A DNA stretch of 16,701 bases from an uncultured Dorea sp. Its GTDB lineage: Bacteria > Bacillota > Clostridia > Lachnospirales > Lachnospiraceae. A program made the translations under genes and the position numbers. The DNA lies in NCBI GenBank assembly GCA_910586965.1, contig CAJUMF010000054.1, positions 1-16,701 on the forward strand. The letters run 5' to 3'. Of the stretch, positions 7,502-14,367 are shown in pieces. Below the pieces are notes generated by a model. The model was given only the letters and a program-made list of their open reading frames with translations, did not search any database and was not told the DNA's origin. Position 1 is the stretch's first letter, and the number at the start of each line of letters is the position of its first letter.

Positions 7502-8179
7502 TCACTCTTCCTTCCATATATAACCGATTCCCTGAATCGTCCGGATAAGCTCTGCACCGTTTCCCTCCGCATTAAGCTTTTTCCGCAGTCTGCTGATATT
7601 CACAGAGACGGTATTGTTATCCACATATTTTCCCTCATTATCCCAAAGCCGCTCAAGAATCTGCTCCTTAGACAGCACATGGTTCTTATTCTCAACAAAA
7701 AAACAGAGCAGCCGGTACTCAAGCTTGCTGAGCGCAATCTCCACGCCATCCCGGCAGACCTTACATGTACTCTTATCTATGGTGATGCCGCCGGAGACCA
7801 GCTCCTTCACCTCCGCCCTGTCATTTAAAATCCGTTTCATCCGCGCCTTTAAGACTCCAAGTGAAAACGGCTTGGAGAGATAATCATCCGCCCCAAGCTC
7901 CAACGCCTTTATTTCATCCATCTCCGTATCCCTTGCCGTCAGCATGATGAGCGGAACCTTGCTGAACCGCCTCACCTCCCGGCACAATTCAAAACCCGTA
8001 CCGTCCGGGAGGTTGCAGTCCAAAAGGACCAGGTCCGCCGTTCCCCGCTTTATCTCACGCAACCCGTCCTCCTTCGTTCCCGCACATGCCACCTCAAACC
8101 CGTCGCCCTCAAAGGAAAACTGGAGGCCCTCCCGCAAATCCGCATCATCCTCAATGATCAAAAGTCTGTCTCCCGCCAT
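7502..8179 (-). CDS. OmpR/PhoB-family response regulator
   Basis: A 225-residue two-domain regulator. The receiver domain shows the acidic pair in IIEDDADL (residues 8-15), phospho-accepting Asp54 in LLDCNLPDG, Thr81 in MLTA and Lys103 in SKPF. The C-terminal winged helix (about 130-225) has the usual KLEYRLLCFF, LSKEQILERLWD, and NTVSVNISRLRKKL recognition region, ending RTIQGIGYIW. It forms a two-component pair with the kinase one base downstream. The start ATG has AGGAG upstream. Its target may be the palindrome before the ABC transporter genes at 4187-4202, as in detoxification modules, but it could also act on its own operon. Confidence 0.95.
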   Translation of the reverse strand: MAGDRLLIIEDDADLREGLQFSFEGDGFEVACAGTKEDGLREIKRGTADLVLLDCNLPDGTGFELCREVRRFSKVPLIMLTARDTEMDEIKALELGADDYLSKPFSLGVLKARMKRILNDRAEVKELVSGGITIDKSTCKVCRDGVEIALSKLEYRLLCFFVENKNHVLSKEQILERLWDNEGKYVDNNTVSVNISRLRKKLNAEGNGAELIRTIQGIGYIWKEE

Positions 8180-8214
8180 ATCCCGTTCCTTCTCCTAAAA
8201 TGCCTCTTGCCCCA

Positions 8215-8514
8215 TTAAAGCAGATAGTCATTCTCCTTGTCAGCCACCTGCAAAGCCGCAAGCGTATACGTCGCAAACCCTTCCGCTACAAGCGGCTCCT
8301 GCTTGCACAAAGCCTCTGCCTCCTCATAGCTTTCTGTCCGAAAGACAACCATCCCCGCAACGCCCGGATAGCCCTTAAACGGCCCGCAAAGCTCTATCTT
8401 CCCCTCGGCATCCAGTTTTCTCAAGTTTTCCACATGCCTTGTAATTACCGCTTTCGTAACCTTGTTATAAGTTTTCCCCTTTTTGATCATCATCACATAC
8501 AGCCATTTTTCCAT
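8215..8514 (-). CDS. YciI-like (YCII-related domain) protein
   Basis: A 99-residue protein of the YciI/DGPF-like dimeric alpha-beta barrel family. It shows KWLYVMMIKKG, a helix with RHVENLRKLDAEGKIELCGPF, and GMVVFRTESYEEAEALCKQEPLVAEGFATYTLAAL. The RH....L..L...GKI.L.GP pattern followed by the A....DP-like helix (here KQEP) is diagnostic. Family members are proposed small-molecule enzymes or accessory proteins, and the real function is unknown. GGAGG precedes the ATG. It sits 30 bases after the WYL regulator gene and 35 bases before the response-regulator gene, so it probably belongs to one transcript. Confidence 0.88.
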   Translation of the reverse strand: MEKWLYVMMIKKGKTYNKVTKAVITRHVENLRKLDAEGKIELCGPFKGYPGVAGMVVFRTESYEEAEALCKQEPLVAEGFATYTLAALQVADKENDYLL

Positions 8515-8544
8515 AGTCTTACCTCCAATTGAATCAAATATTAT

Positions 8545-9453
8545 TCAGGAGTAGATATCCACAATATCCGCAGCCCTTTCCTTAAGCATGACCCGCGCCG
8601 CCTCCGGCTCCACAATCTCCACATATTTCCCAAAGGAGAGAAGATAATGAATCGTCCAATTATTAAGCTCCCATTGGATTGTGACATAATAATTCCCGTC
8701 ATCACCTAAACTGACCTGATTTTCCTCAAACTCATCACACAGCCTATGTGCAATCTCCGGGGAAAACTTCAGTGTTAAAGGGGGAAAATTGCATTCTTCT
8801 CCGCATTCTGATGCCATAAAGTCCCCCGGCGGCAGCTCCCGCTTAAAAATCTCCGGCAAAATCCGAAGGTTTTTCATCCTGGACAGGCGGAAAAACCTGA
8901 TTTCTTCCCTTCGCCTGCAAAATCCAGCCAAATACCATGCATGTGACTTAAATACCAGACGCAGCGGCTCTGCCGCCCTCTCCGATTTTTTCAGCTCAGA
9001 ATTAAAATAATCAAAAGTAATCACATGCTTTTCCAGAATCGCATATTGCAATTCAGAAATCTTGACCTTCTCTTTATTATCACTGCCCCAATAGGAAAAA
9101 TCAACCTCCAGCCACCTCGGCTCCACAGCATTTCTGAACACTGCACGAATCTTACTTAAAGCCATCTCTGCGTCAGGATACTTTGTCGCCTGTAAAATCC
9201 TAAGCCCCTGCAAAATCCGCTGCTGCTCCTCTTTAGAAAGCAGAGATTTATCAATAGCATAACCCTCCATCAGAGAAATGCCCCCTCCGGCTCCCTTTGC
9301 AGACATCACAGGAATCCCGGCAATGGTCAAAGTATTGATGTCACGATACACCGTCCTCGTCGATACATGAAAATAATCAGCTAACTCCTTCGCCGTAACG
9401 TGACCGCGGCTTGCGATGTAAAAAACCATCTGAACCAAACGCTCAATCTGCAT
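8545..9453 (-). CDS. WYL-domain transcriptional regulator (YafY-like, DeoR-type HTH)
   Basis: A 302-residue DNA-binding regulator. Residues 1-60 are a winged helix of the HTH_11/DeoR kind: VTAKELADYFHVSTRTVYRDINTL is the recognition helix, then IPVMSAKGAGGGISL is the wing. The middle contains the WYL domain, with PLRLVFKSHAWYLAGFCRRR and REEIRFFRLSRM carrying the W-Y-L and the conserved arginines. The C-terminal 80 residues are the WCX-like extension. WYL domains bind ligands such as nucleotides or nucleic acid. The ATG start has AGGAG eight bases before it; a GTG three codons earlier overlaps that site and was rejected. The probable promoter is at 9535-9563. Confidence 0.92.
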   Translation of the reverse strand: MQIERLVQMVFYIASRGHVTAKELADYFHVSTRTVYRDINTLTIAGIPVMSAKGAGGGISLMEGYAIDKSLLSKEEQQRILQGLRILQATKYPDAEMALSKIRAVFRNAVEPRWLEVDFSYWGSDNKEKVKISELQYAILEKHVITFDYFNSELKKSERAAEPLRLVFKSHAWYLAGFCRRREEIRFFRLSRMKNLRILPEIFKRELPPGDFMASECGEECNFPPLTLKFSPEIAHRLCDEFEENQVSLGDDGNYYVTIQWELNNWTIHYLLSFGKYVEIVEPEAARVMLKERAADIVDIYS

Positions 9454-9534
9454 TGCGTCCACTCCTTCTGCTACAAATCAATCATAGCATATCTAATATG
9501 ACATATAGCTGTCTCATTTCCTGATTATTTTTAT

Positions 9535-9563
9535 AATATAACCTATATCGGCAAAGCTTTCAA
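9535..9563 (-). promoter_or_regulatory. Probable promoter of the WYL regulator operon
   Basis: On the minus strand, TTGAAA (9558-9563) and TATATT (9535-9540) are separated by 17 bases, about 80 bases before the regulator's ATG. An imperfect AT-rich repeat (AGCATAT...ATATAGCT, near 9486-9510) lies between the promoter and the gene and could be an autoregulatory operator. Confidence 0.45.
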
Positions 9564-9602
9564 TCACATTTGTTACTATTTAATATTTATCGAACAAATT
9601 CA

Positions 9603-9631
9603 TTGCTGTTTTCATTCGATTTGAGTATAAT
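9603..9631 (+). promoter_or_regulatory. Promoter of the orphan antitoxin gene
   Basis: TTGCTG (9603-9608) is followed after 17 bases by a consensus TATAAT (9626-9631), about 40 bases before the ATG at 9672. It diverges from the WYL regulator promoter. Confidence 0.6.
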
Positions 9632-9671
9632 AATGATAGGATATACCAATTGAGTAAGGAGGCGTCAAGTC

Positions 9672-9887
9672 ATGTCAATTACTGCTACAGAATTAAAACT
9701 GAATCTTGGCAAGTATTTACAACTTGCGGAAAGCGAAGATATCTTTATCACACGCAACGGCAAAGTTGTAGCAAAACTTTCTAATCCCAATGCCGACCGT
9801 GTAGAAATGGCAAAATCACTTCTCGGTGTCATCCCTGCGGATATTACTCTGGAAGAATCGCGAACAGAAAGGACGGCAAAATTATGA
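9672..9887 (+). CDS. Phd-family antitoxin, orphaned
   Basis: A 71-residue antitoxin on the opposite strand to its neighbours. The N-terminal SITATELKLNLGKYLQLAESEDIFITRNGKVVAKLSNP is the Phd/YefM DNA-binding core (A.E.K.NLG.YL.LAE..DI.IT.NGK.VA.L). The C-terminal AKSLLGVIPADITLEESRTERTAKL is the tail typical of antitoxins paired with PIN-domain (VapC-like) toxins. AAGGAGG lies nine bases before the ATG and a good promoter is present, so it is probably expressed. The stop TGA overlaps an ATG (9884-9886), the usual coupling to a toxin gene, but the toxin is missing. It could act as an anti-toxin against a related module elsewhere or be decaying. Confidence 0.88.
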   Translation: MSITATELKLNLGKYLQLAESEDIFITRNGKVVAKLSNPNADRVEMAKSLLGVIPADITLEESRTERTAKL

Positions 9888-9905
9888 AAGCATTGATTAC
9901 CATAA
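9884..9905 (+). pseudogene. Start of a lost PIN-type toxin gene
   Basis: The ATG at 9884 overlaps the antitoxin stop and begins MKALI, as PIN toxins of this arrangement do (normally followed by DTN, whose aspartate is catalytic). Here the reading continues TIITYHPLSA and enters sequence antisense to the DUF3021 gene, ending at about 9997. The catalytic DTN and the whole domain are gone. This is read as a deletion that removed almost all of the toxin gene. Confidence 0.5.
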
Positions 9906-10346
9906 TTACTTATCATCCCCTCTCTGCCTCTCTCCCAAAAGCCCGTCATACTTCTTCCCCGCCAGCCGGAAATAAATCTCATACCCAGCCGTCATAACTG
10001 CAAATACTGCCAAAAAAATCCCCGCAAACGTCAGCCAGTTTCCAAACTCTCCCGCCGGGAACCATTTCCCTTTCCACGCAAACACCGACAGCACCGCCAG
10101 GAACGTCACCGCAAACAGCAAAAGTCTTGCCGAATACGCCATAGACTTAATGAGCCGCTCCGTAAACATAACTCCCTGCAAAAGCGAACCTACTACAGAC
10201 AGCAGCAAAAGCTGCAAGAGCACTCCCAGAGGAATCCCTTTCCACCCCAGGAAATACGCTGCCACCCAAAACACCGTCACGCTCCCCGTAAACATCATAC
10301 AGGCATAAGTTTTCCAAATTAAGACACCTTTTAAAAAATCCTTCAT
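9906..10346 (-). CDS. DUF3021 family membrane protein
   Basis: A 146-residue integral membrane protein with four hydrophobic segments, at about residues 12-33, 39-62, 72-90 and 103-126. It matches the size and layout of DUF3021 proteins, which are usually encoded directly after a small LytTR regulator as here. The start chosen is the ATG in MKDFLKGVLIW, preceded by TAGGAGG; that ribosome binding site overlaps the stop codon of the LytTR gene. An upstream in-frame extension lies inside the LytTR gene and is not credible. In characterised LytTR regulatory systems the membrane partner restrains the regulator; that role is inferred here. Confidence 0.83.
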   Translation of the reverse strand: MKDFLKGVLIWKTYACMMFTGSVTVFWVAAYFLGWKGIPLGVLLQLLLLSVVGSLLQGVMFTERLIKSMAYSARLLLFAVTFLAVLSVFAWKGKWFPAGEFGNWLTFAGIFLAVFAVMTAGYEIYFRLAGKKYDGLLGERQRGDDK

Positions 10347-10359
10347 TACAAAATACCTC

Positions 10360-10797
10360 CTACAGACCAAGCTTTTTCTTAAGCACCGGCACATACTGCC
10401 GCGACACATATAGTTTCTCCCCGTTTCTCATCTGGACTAGCATCCTCCCGCCGAAATCCGGCCGCAGCGACTGAATCTGGTTAAAATTGATGATTGCAGA
10501 CTTGGATGCCCGGAAGAAATCGCTCCTCCCAAGGCGCTCCTCTAGCTCATACAGCTTAAGAGGCGTCTCATAGACCGCATCCTTCGTATAAAAAAACGTC
10601 TTTTTGTCCACCGAATCCAGGTACAGGATTTTCGCAACCTCCACAATATACGTTCCCCCGCCTTTCATCCCGGTAATCTTTTTATCGTACACCCTGAGCC
10701 TTGCCGCCATGTCAAGAATCTCTTCATTTACCTCAGGACAGTAAATCTCAATCCTGCTGTCGGAAAGCTCCCTGTCCTCATGGATAAAAATCTCCAC
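10360..10797 (-). CDS. LytTR-domain DNA-binding regulator
   Basis: A 145-residue regulator with no receiver domain. Residues 1-45 form an N-terminal segment (EIFIHEDRELSDSRIEIY). Residues 50-145 are the LytTR domain, with IVEVAKILYLDSVDKKTFFYT, LYELEERLGRSDFFRASKSAIINFNQIQSL and NGEKLYVSRQYVPVLKKKL. The F.R.SKS.I.N...I pattern is characteristic. The start chosen is GTG, because GGGGAGG lies eight bases before it. An ATG further upstream would put this site inside the gene. It is followed at once by the DUF3021 gene, the usual pair. A promoter is seen at 10842-10870. Confidence 0.87.
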   Translation of the reverse strand: MEIFIHEDRELSDSRIEIYCPEVNEEILDMAARLRVYDKKITGMKGGGTYIVEVAKILYLDSVDKKTFFYTKDAVYETPLKLYELEERLGRSDFFRASKSAIINFNQIQSLRPDFGGRMLVQMRNGEKLYVSRQYVPVLKKKLGL

Positions 10798-10841
10798 CTT
10801 AAGCACCTCCCCTAATATTCTCAGAGACATCTCATACACAC

Positions 10842-10870
10842 AATATATAGAACCTCTCCCGAAAAAACAA
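10842..10870 (-). promoter_or_regulatory. Probable promoter of the LytTR-DUF3021 operon
   Basis: On the minus strand, TTGTTT (10865-10870) and TATATT (10842-10847) are spaced by 17 bases, about 45 bases before the GTG start. The -35 box lies within the T-run of the preceding terminator. Confidence 0.4.
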
Positions 10871-10905
10871 TAGCTGCCGTACCATGTTGCAGGTATCGGC
10901 AGCTA
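10861..10905 (-). terminator. Rho-independent terminator after the anti-sigma factor gene
   Basis: On the minus strand, the arms 10892-10905 (TAGCTGCCGATACC) and 10871-10883 (GGTACGGCAGCTA) pair over 13 positions with one bulged base and an 8-base loop. They are followed by TTGTTTTTTC. This ends the sigma/anti-sigma transcript about 60 bases after the last stop. Confidence 0.85.
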
Positions 10906-10964
10906 AGATGCTTATTTTGCGTATTTAATTATTTCCGGATTTTCAGCAATAATATCAAGCAGTC

Positions 10965-11516
10965 TTAAACACTCCCGCCGCCAAACATTATATAAAATCC
11001 TATCGCCACCGCCACTGTCACTGCACATATCGCAAATACGAATTTCAGCCCAAGCGACCATTTGCATATCGCGTCCACAGAATTCGGAATCCCCGAGTCG
11101 CCTTTTCTTAGATACTGCACCCAGTAAATAATATTCACGGCAAATAAGATTCCAAAGTATGAGCCGCTTATATTGATTCCTTCAAAGGTGACGCCGCCTT
11201 CCTCCATCATTCCTTTCATCCCGTATACAAACAGGTAAACTGCCAACATCAGATTTAAAATCGTATCTCCCAGGATCCATTTCCTGTAAATCTTGTCTTT
11301 TATATGTTCCGTCATAGTCTCCTTCCCCCTTTTCATCAATTCTTTTTCGTCAAGATCCTCTGCCTCATTCAGAGAAATATCCGCTTTCATCTGCTCATAT
11401 TCCCTGCGGCATTCCGGACAGGCTTTAAGATGCTCTTCCACCAGCTCTTTCGTCTCATCGCTGCATACTTCGTCAATATACATCGGCAGCAGATCACAGA
11501 TAATTTTGCACTTCAT
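10965..11516 (-). CDS. Zinc-finger anti-sigma factor (zf-HC2 domain, membrane protein)
   Basis: A 183-residue protein. The N-terminal cytoplasmic domain holds the zinc-binding anti-sigma motif: CDLLPMYIDEVCSDET, then HLKACPEC with His29, Cys33 and Cys36. A linker (about 40-80) leads to three hydrophobic segments at about 82-100, 118-136 and 154-177. It would hold the sigma factor encoded just upstream at the membrane until a signal arrives. The ATG has GGAGG upstream and lies one base after the sigma stop, so the two are translationally coupled. A TTG five codons earlier contains that ribosome binding site and was rejected. Confidence 0.88.
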   Translation of the reverse strand: MKCKIICDLLPMYIDEVCSDETKELVEEHLKACPECRREYEQMKADISLNEAEDLDEKELMKRGKETMTEHIKDKIYRKWILGDTILNLMLAVYLFVYGMKGMMEEGGVTFEGINISGSYFGILFAVNIIYWVQYLRKGDSGIPNSVDAICKWSLGLKFVFAICAVTVAVAIGFYIMFGGGSV

Positions 11517-11517
11517 T

Positions 11518-12084
11518 TTATACACCTCCAAGACCTTCTATAATCATCTTCTTTGCACGGTAATAAGTTACCCTGCTCCAGTTTGCGCTTTTCCCAAACA
11601 GCTTTCCGATATCCGGATAAGCCATCTCCGCCATAGTGTGCAGCATAAACACTTCCTTGTACGGCTCCGGCAGCCCATGCCACACTTCCATGATGCGCCC
11701 GTAATCCTCCCGGTCTATCATAGCGTTGACAAGCTCGTCGCCTCCTGTCTCCGCCTGACCGGCCCGGCTTACCGCCTGGCTCATCTGCCCTTCCATCCGG
11801 TTCCTTCGCCCGGTTTCCCGGCCGTCGCTTTTGCTGCTCTCATCCGATTCATACGGCCTGTGGCGTTTTGCCTTTCTCTCCCACGCAAAGTACTCATATT
11901 TCGCAATTTGGCACAGCCAGACCGACATCTTGCACTCCCCGCGGAAAGTGTCAAGCTTTTCCAGCGCGGTCACAAATGTCTGCTGGGTGATTTCCTCCGC
12001 GACATGAGAATTATTGGACAGTTTCATGACGAAATTGTATACGACTTTCATATACTTCCCATAAATCTCTTCAAACTCATTCAT
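11518..12084 (-). CDS. ECF-like RNA polymerase sigma factor
   Basis: A 188-residue sigma-70 family protein. Region 2 occupies about residues 5-75: YNFVMKLSNNSHVAEEITQQTFVTALEKLDTFRGECKMSVWLCQIAKYEYF, with the DA.E..Q.TF.. -like core. Region 4 is at about 130-185: LPEPYKEVFMLHTMAEMAYPDIGKLFGKSANWSRVTYYRAKKMI. The linker between them is longer than usual and is polar and charged (KRHRPYESDESSKSDGRETGRRNRMEGQ). The chosen ATG has GGAGG upstream; longer in-frame readings have no site. The promoter may be at 12128-12156. It should direct its own operon and unknown targets, under control of the anti-sigma factor. Confidence 0.87.
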   Translation of the reverse strand: MNEFEEIYGKYMKVVYNFVMKLSNNSHVAEEITQQTFVTALEKLDTFRGECKMSVWLCQIAKYEYFAWERKAKRHRPYESDESSKSDGRETGRRNRMEGQMSQAVSRAGQAETGGDELVNAMIDREDYGRIMEVWHGLPEPYKEVFMLHTMAEMAYPDIGKLFGKSANWSRVTYYRAKKMIIEGLGGV

Positions 12085-12127
12085 CCGTACACCTCCATCA
12101 AGTAAAAATCCTGCCGGCAAAGCATTT

Positions 12128-12156
12128 ATTATATCTGCTTATATTATTAAGAGTAA
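12128..12156 (-). promoter_or_regulatory. Possible promoter of the sigma/anti-sigma operon
   Basis: On the minus strand, a consensus TATAAT (12128-12133) has TTACTC 17 bases upstream (12151-12156), about 44 bases before the sigma ATG. The -35 match is weak. The 260-base gap 12085-12344 otherwise contains only this AT-rich tract and the hairpin at 12203-12245. Confidence 0.35.
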
Positions 12157-12202
12157 CATAACCGGCTTTTATTACAAACTTTTTTTATTTTTATCGATTT
12201 AA

Positions 12203-12245
12203 AAGAAATGAGGTGCCATTTATTTGCTGACACCTCAAATTTCTT
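12203..12245 (-). terminator. Probable terminator after the Fic gene
   Basis: On the minus strand, AAGAAAT-TT-GAGGTG pairs with CACCTC-ATTTCTT across a loop of about 15 bases, giving 13 pairs with a two-base bulge. A short T-run and AT-rich sequence follow. It lies about 100 bases beyond the Fic stop and may work in both directions. Confidence 0.5.
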
Positions 12246-12344
12246 AATTCATTCAGTTTTCTGCTCTTTGCTTTCCTTCCTTGTAATTCTTCACTTGCTA
12301 TTTGATAGCCAGGTAACCAATTTCCCTAAACAAATGTCATCGGA

Positions 12345-13454
12345 TTATTCTCCATATCCGTCGCTTTTGAATTTATACTTTCCCTTTCCGTAACCGGATA
12401 CCGCTTCAATAATATCTGCCTGAACCAAATTTGAGAGAAATTTAGACGCACCTGAACTTTTCAGTTTCAAAAGCTCCATAACTGCACTTCTACCGAACAC
12501 TTCATCAAAGCCAAACTTCTCAAAAAGTCTATGGATATGGACAGTCGTTTTTACCGAGAAGGTGCTGCCTTTTTCAGAAAGCACACTTTGAATGTCCACT
12601 TTTTTAGTTTCAATATCCACTTTTTCACCATTCAAAAGTCCACTTATATGCAGATTTCGATTGCGAAGTTCATTTTTCTCATCCAAAAGAAGATTTCTAA
12701 GAAACGCTTCAAGATACTCCGTTGTTTCGTGAATATCTTTTTGCAAGTTCGTATAATTAGCACGGACAAGAGCATTTCTAAAATACCACGCATTGTCTGC
12801 AAAAATATCATTTGCAGCAGAAAATCCAAGTGTTCTTAAATATTTGATGAAAAATACTGCTGTTGTTCTTGTATTGCCTTCTCCGAAAATATGAATTTGC
12901 CACAACCTCGAAACAAAAACAGCAAGATGATGGATAATCTCATCCCTTGAAAGACCTTTATAGCTAAAATCTTTTTCTTGTGAAAAATCATATTCAAGTG
13001 TTGCTTTAAGTTCCGAAGCACTGCCGTACATAACAGTTGCCCCATCAAGTACCCATTCTTTTTTTGTAATATTATAATCTCTTATTTTTCCGGCATGGTT
13101 ATAAATGCCTTGAAAAAGTTTACGATGAATAGAAATATATTCATTTGGGGAAAACGAGAATGCCGTTTCCGACAATATCTCTGCAATGCGAGAAGATACC
13201 TTATCCGCTTCTTCCGTGCGCTCCTCGTCAGATAAATGTGCCGGTCTTTCTTCGTAATAATTATCAATGAGGTTCTGTGCTTCTTTTATTGTAATTTTTC
13301 CTTCGATATTCCGAATGGCAGTATCAATCAAATATTTTGATGGTTTTAGTCCGTCTACTGCCTGAAGCCCGATTGCCGTACTCCACGCATAACCTTTACT
13401 GACTTTATCAGGCTCACTCTCTTTCAAATATTCTTTAAACGGGTCTTTCTCCAT
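12345..13454 (-). CDS. Fic (FIDO) domain protein, probable AMP transferase
   Basis: A 369-residue protein. The catalytic loop IHIFGEGNTRTTAVFF (about 187-202) has the key His188, Glu192, Gly193, Asn194 and Arg196 of the Fic motif HxFx(D/E)GNxR, with T where the canonical G stands. Fic enzymes transfer AMP or related groups onto Ser, Thr or Tyr of target proteins. An N-terminal helical part (about 40-70, LIDTAIRNIEGKITIKEAQN) resembles the inhibitory antitoxin segment of the VbhA kind. The position that is usually Ser or Thr four residues before Glu51 is Ile, so auto-inhibition may differ. The C-terminal 90 residues look like a winged-helix DNA-binding end (AVMELLKLKSSGASKFLSNLVQADII). GAGG lies before the ATG. 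The gene is visibly more AT-rich than its neighbours, a sign of transfer. Confidence 0.9.
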   Translation of the reverse strand: MEKDPFKEYLKESEPDKVSKGYAWSTAIGLQAVDGLKPSKYLIDTAIRNIEGKITIKEAQNLIDNYYEERPAHLSDEERTEEADKVSSRIAEILSETAFSFSPNEYISIHRKLFQGIYNHAGKIRDYNITKKEWVLDGATVMYGSASELKATLEYDFSQEKDFSYKGLSRDEIIHHLAVFVSRLWQIHIFGEGNTRTTAVFFIKYLRTLGFSAANDIFADNAWYFRNALVRANYTNLQKDIHETTEYLEAFLRNLLLDEKNELRNRNLHISGLLNGEKVDIETKKVDIQSVLSEKGSTFSVKTTVHIHRLFEKFGFDEVFGRSAVMELLKLKSSGASKFLSNLVQADIIEAVSGYGKGKYKFKSDGYGE

Positions 13455-13486
13455 ATTGCCGCCTCATTTCTGTTTTAAATAAATTC

Positions 13487-13525
13487 AAAGCAAAAGAGCC
13501 AGAGCGCATACATCGCGTCTGACTC
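13487..13525 (-). terminator. Rho-independent terminator after the HD-domain gene
   Basis: On the minus strand, GAGTCAGA-CGC (13515-13525) pairs with GCG-C-TCTGGCTC (13496-13507): eleven pairs, one of them G-U, with one bulged base and a 7-base loop. TTTTGCTTT follows. It lies just after the stop at 13538 and before the Fic gene. Confidence 0.75.
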
Positions 13526-13537
13526 CTCTCTTACAAG

Positions 13538-14227
13538 CTATCTCTCCATTGCCTCTGCCACAGCCGCCTCACAGCTTCGCATCGCCCGGATCGTCTTATC
13601 AAAAAGCTCATCAAGTTCCCAGCCCAGCCGCTCTGCTCCTTGAGCAATCACATCCCTGGAGCACCCTGCCGCGAATCTTTTATCCTTAAACTTCTTCTTT
13701 AAGCTCTTTACTTCCAGATCCATCGTACTCTTAGACGGACGCATCAATGCGCAGGACCAGATAAGCCCGGTCAGTTCATCTGCCGCGAAGAGTACTTTCT
13801 CCATCTCAAGCCTTGGTTCTTCTTCGCTGCAAAGTCCATAACCGTGGGAGCAGACCGCATAAATCATATCCTCGCCTACGCCTGCTTCTCTGAGAAGCTC
13901 CGGTGCTTTCTTACAGTGCTCCTCCGGGTAAAGTTCAAAATCTATATCATGAAGAAGTCCGGTAATACCCCAGAACTCCTCTTCCTCACCGTAGCCAAGC
14001 TCTTTCGCAAACCAGCGCATCACTCCCTCAACCGTCAAGGCATGTTGGATATGGAACGGCTCCTTGTTATATCTCTTAAGCAGCTCAAGCGCCTCTTCGC
14101 GGGAGATTCTGCTTTTCTTTGCCTCACGGGCAGCTTCCTTTTTCCCGGGCTTTACAGAATCAGCCGGCTTCTTATCTAAGGACTTCATCGTCGGGAAAGG
14201 CAATCGAGTTACTTCATTATTATTCAT
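13538..14227 (-). CDS. HD-domain phosphohydrolase
   Basis: A 229-residue metal-dependent hydrolase of the HD superfamily. The metal ligands are visible in order: His62 in IQHALTVEGV, His93-Asp94 in LLHDIDFEL, His104, His128 in CSHGYG and Asp150 in AADELTG. This set is typical of the short HDIG/YedJ-like group, which cleaves phosphate from nucleotides or related molecules; the substrate is unknown. The first 40 residues (rich in Lys, Pro and Ala) precede the ISREEALELLKRYNKEPFH start common to such proteins and form an unusual extension. The ATG has GGAGA about ten bases upstream. The gene is the first chromosomal gene next to the integrated element. Confidence 0.85.
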   Translation of the reverse strand: MNNNEVTRLPFPTMKSLDKKPADSVKPGKKEAAREAKKSRISREEALELLKRYNKEPFHIQHALTVEGVMRWFAKELGYGEEEEFWGITGLLHDIDFELYPEEHCKKAPELLREAGVGEDMIYAVCSHGYGLCSEEEPRLEMEKVLFAADELTGLIWSCALMRPSKSTMDLEVKSLKKKFKDKRFAAGCSRDVIAQGAERLGWELDELFDKTIRAMRSCEAAVAEAMER

Positions 14228-14300
14228 AACCGCTTATCTCCGCTTTTCTCTTACAATTCAACACTTCGTTATGATGTGTTATTCTACCAGTAAAATTTCA

Positions 14301-14341
14301 AATTTGATGTAAATTTGTTGTAAACCACACAATTTGCTGTA
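14301..14341. repeat. Three direct repeats AATTTGNTGTA, probable integrase arm sites
   Basis: AATTTGATGTA (14301-14311), AATTTGTTGTA (14312-14322) and AATTTGCTGTA (14331-14341) agree in ten of eleven bases; the first two touch and the third follows after eight bases. They lie between the int stop and the element end, as integrase arm-type sites do in Tn916. Confidence 0.7.
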
Positions 14342-14367
14342 CTCATTTATCCGTTTCGGACTCTTTC

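Noticed and set aside
11293..12105. A 270-residue plus-strand frame across the sigma/anti-sigma genes
   Set aside because: Antisense to two well-supported coupled genes and without translation signals.
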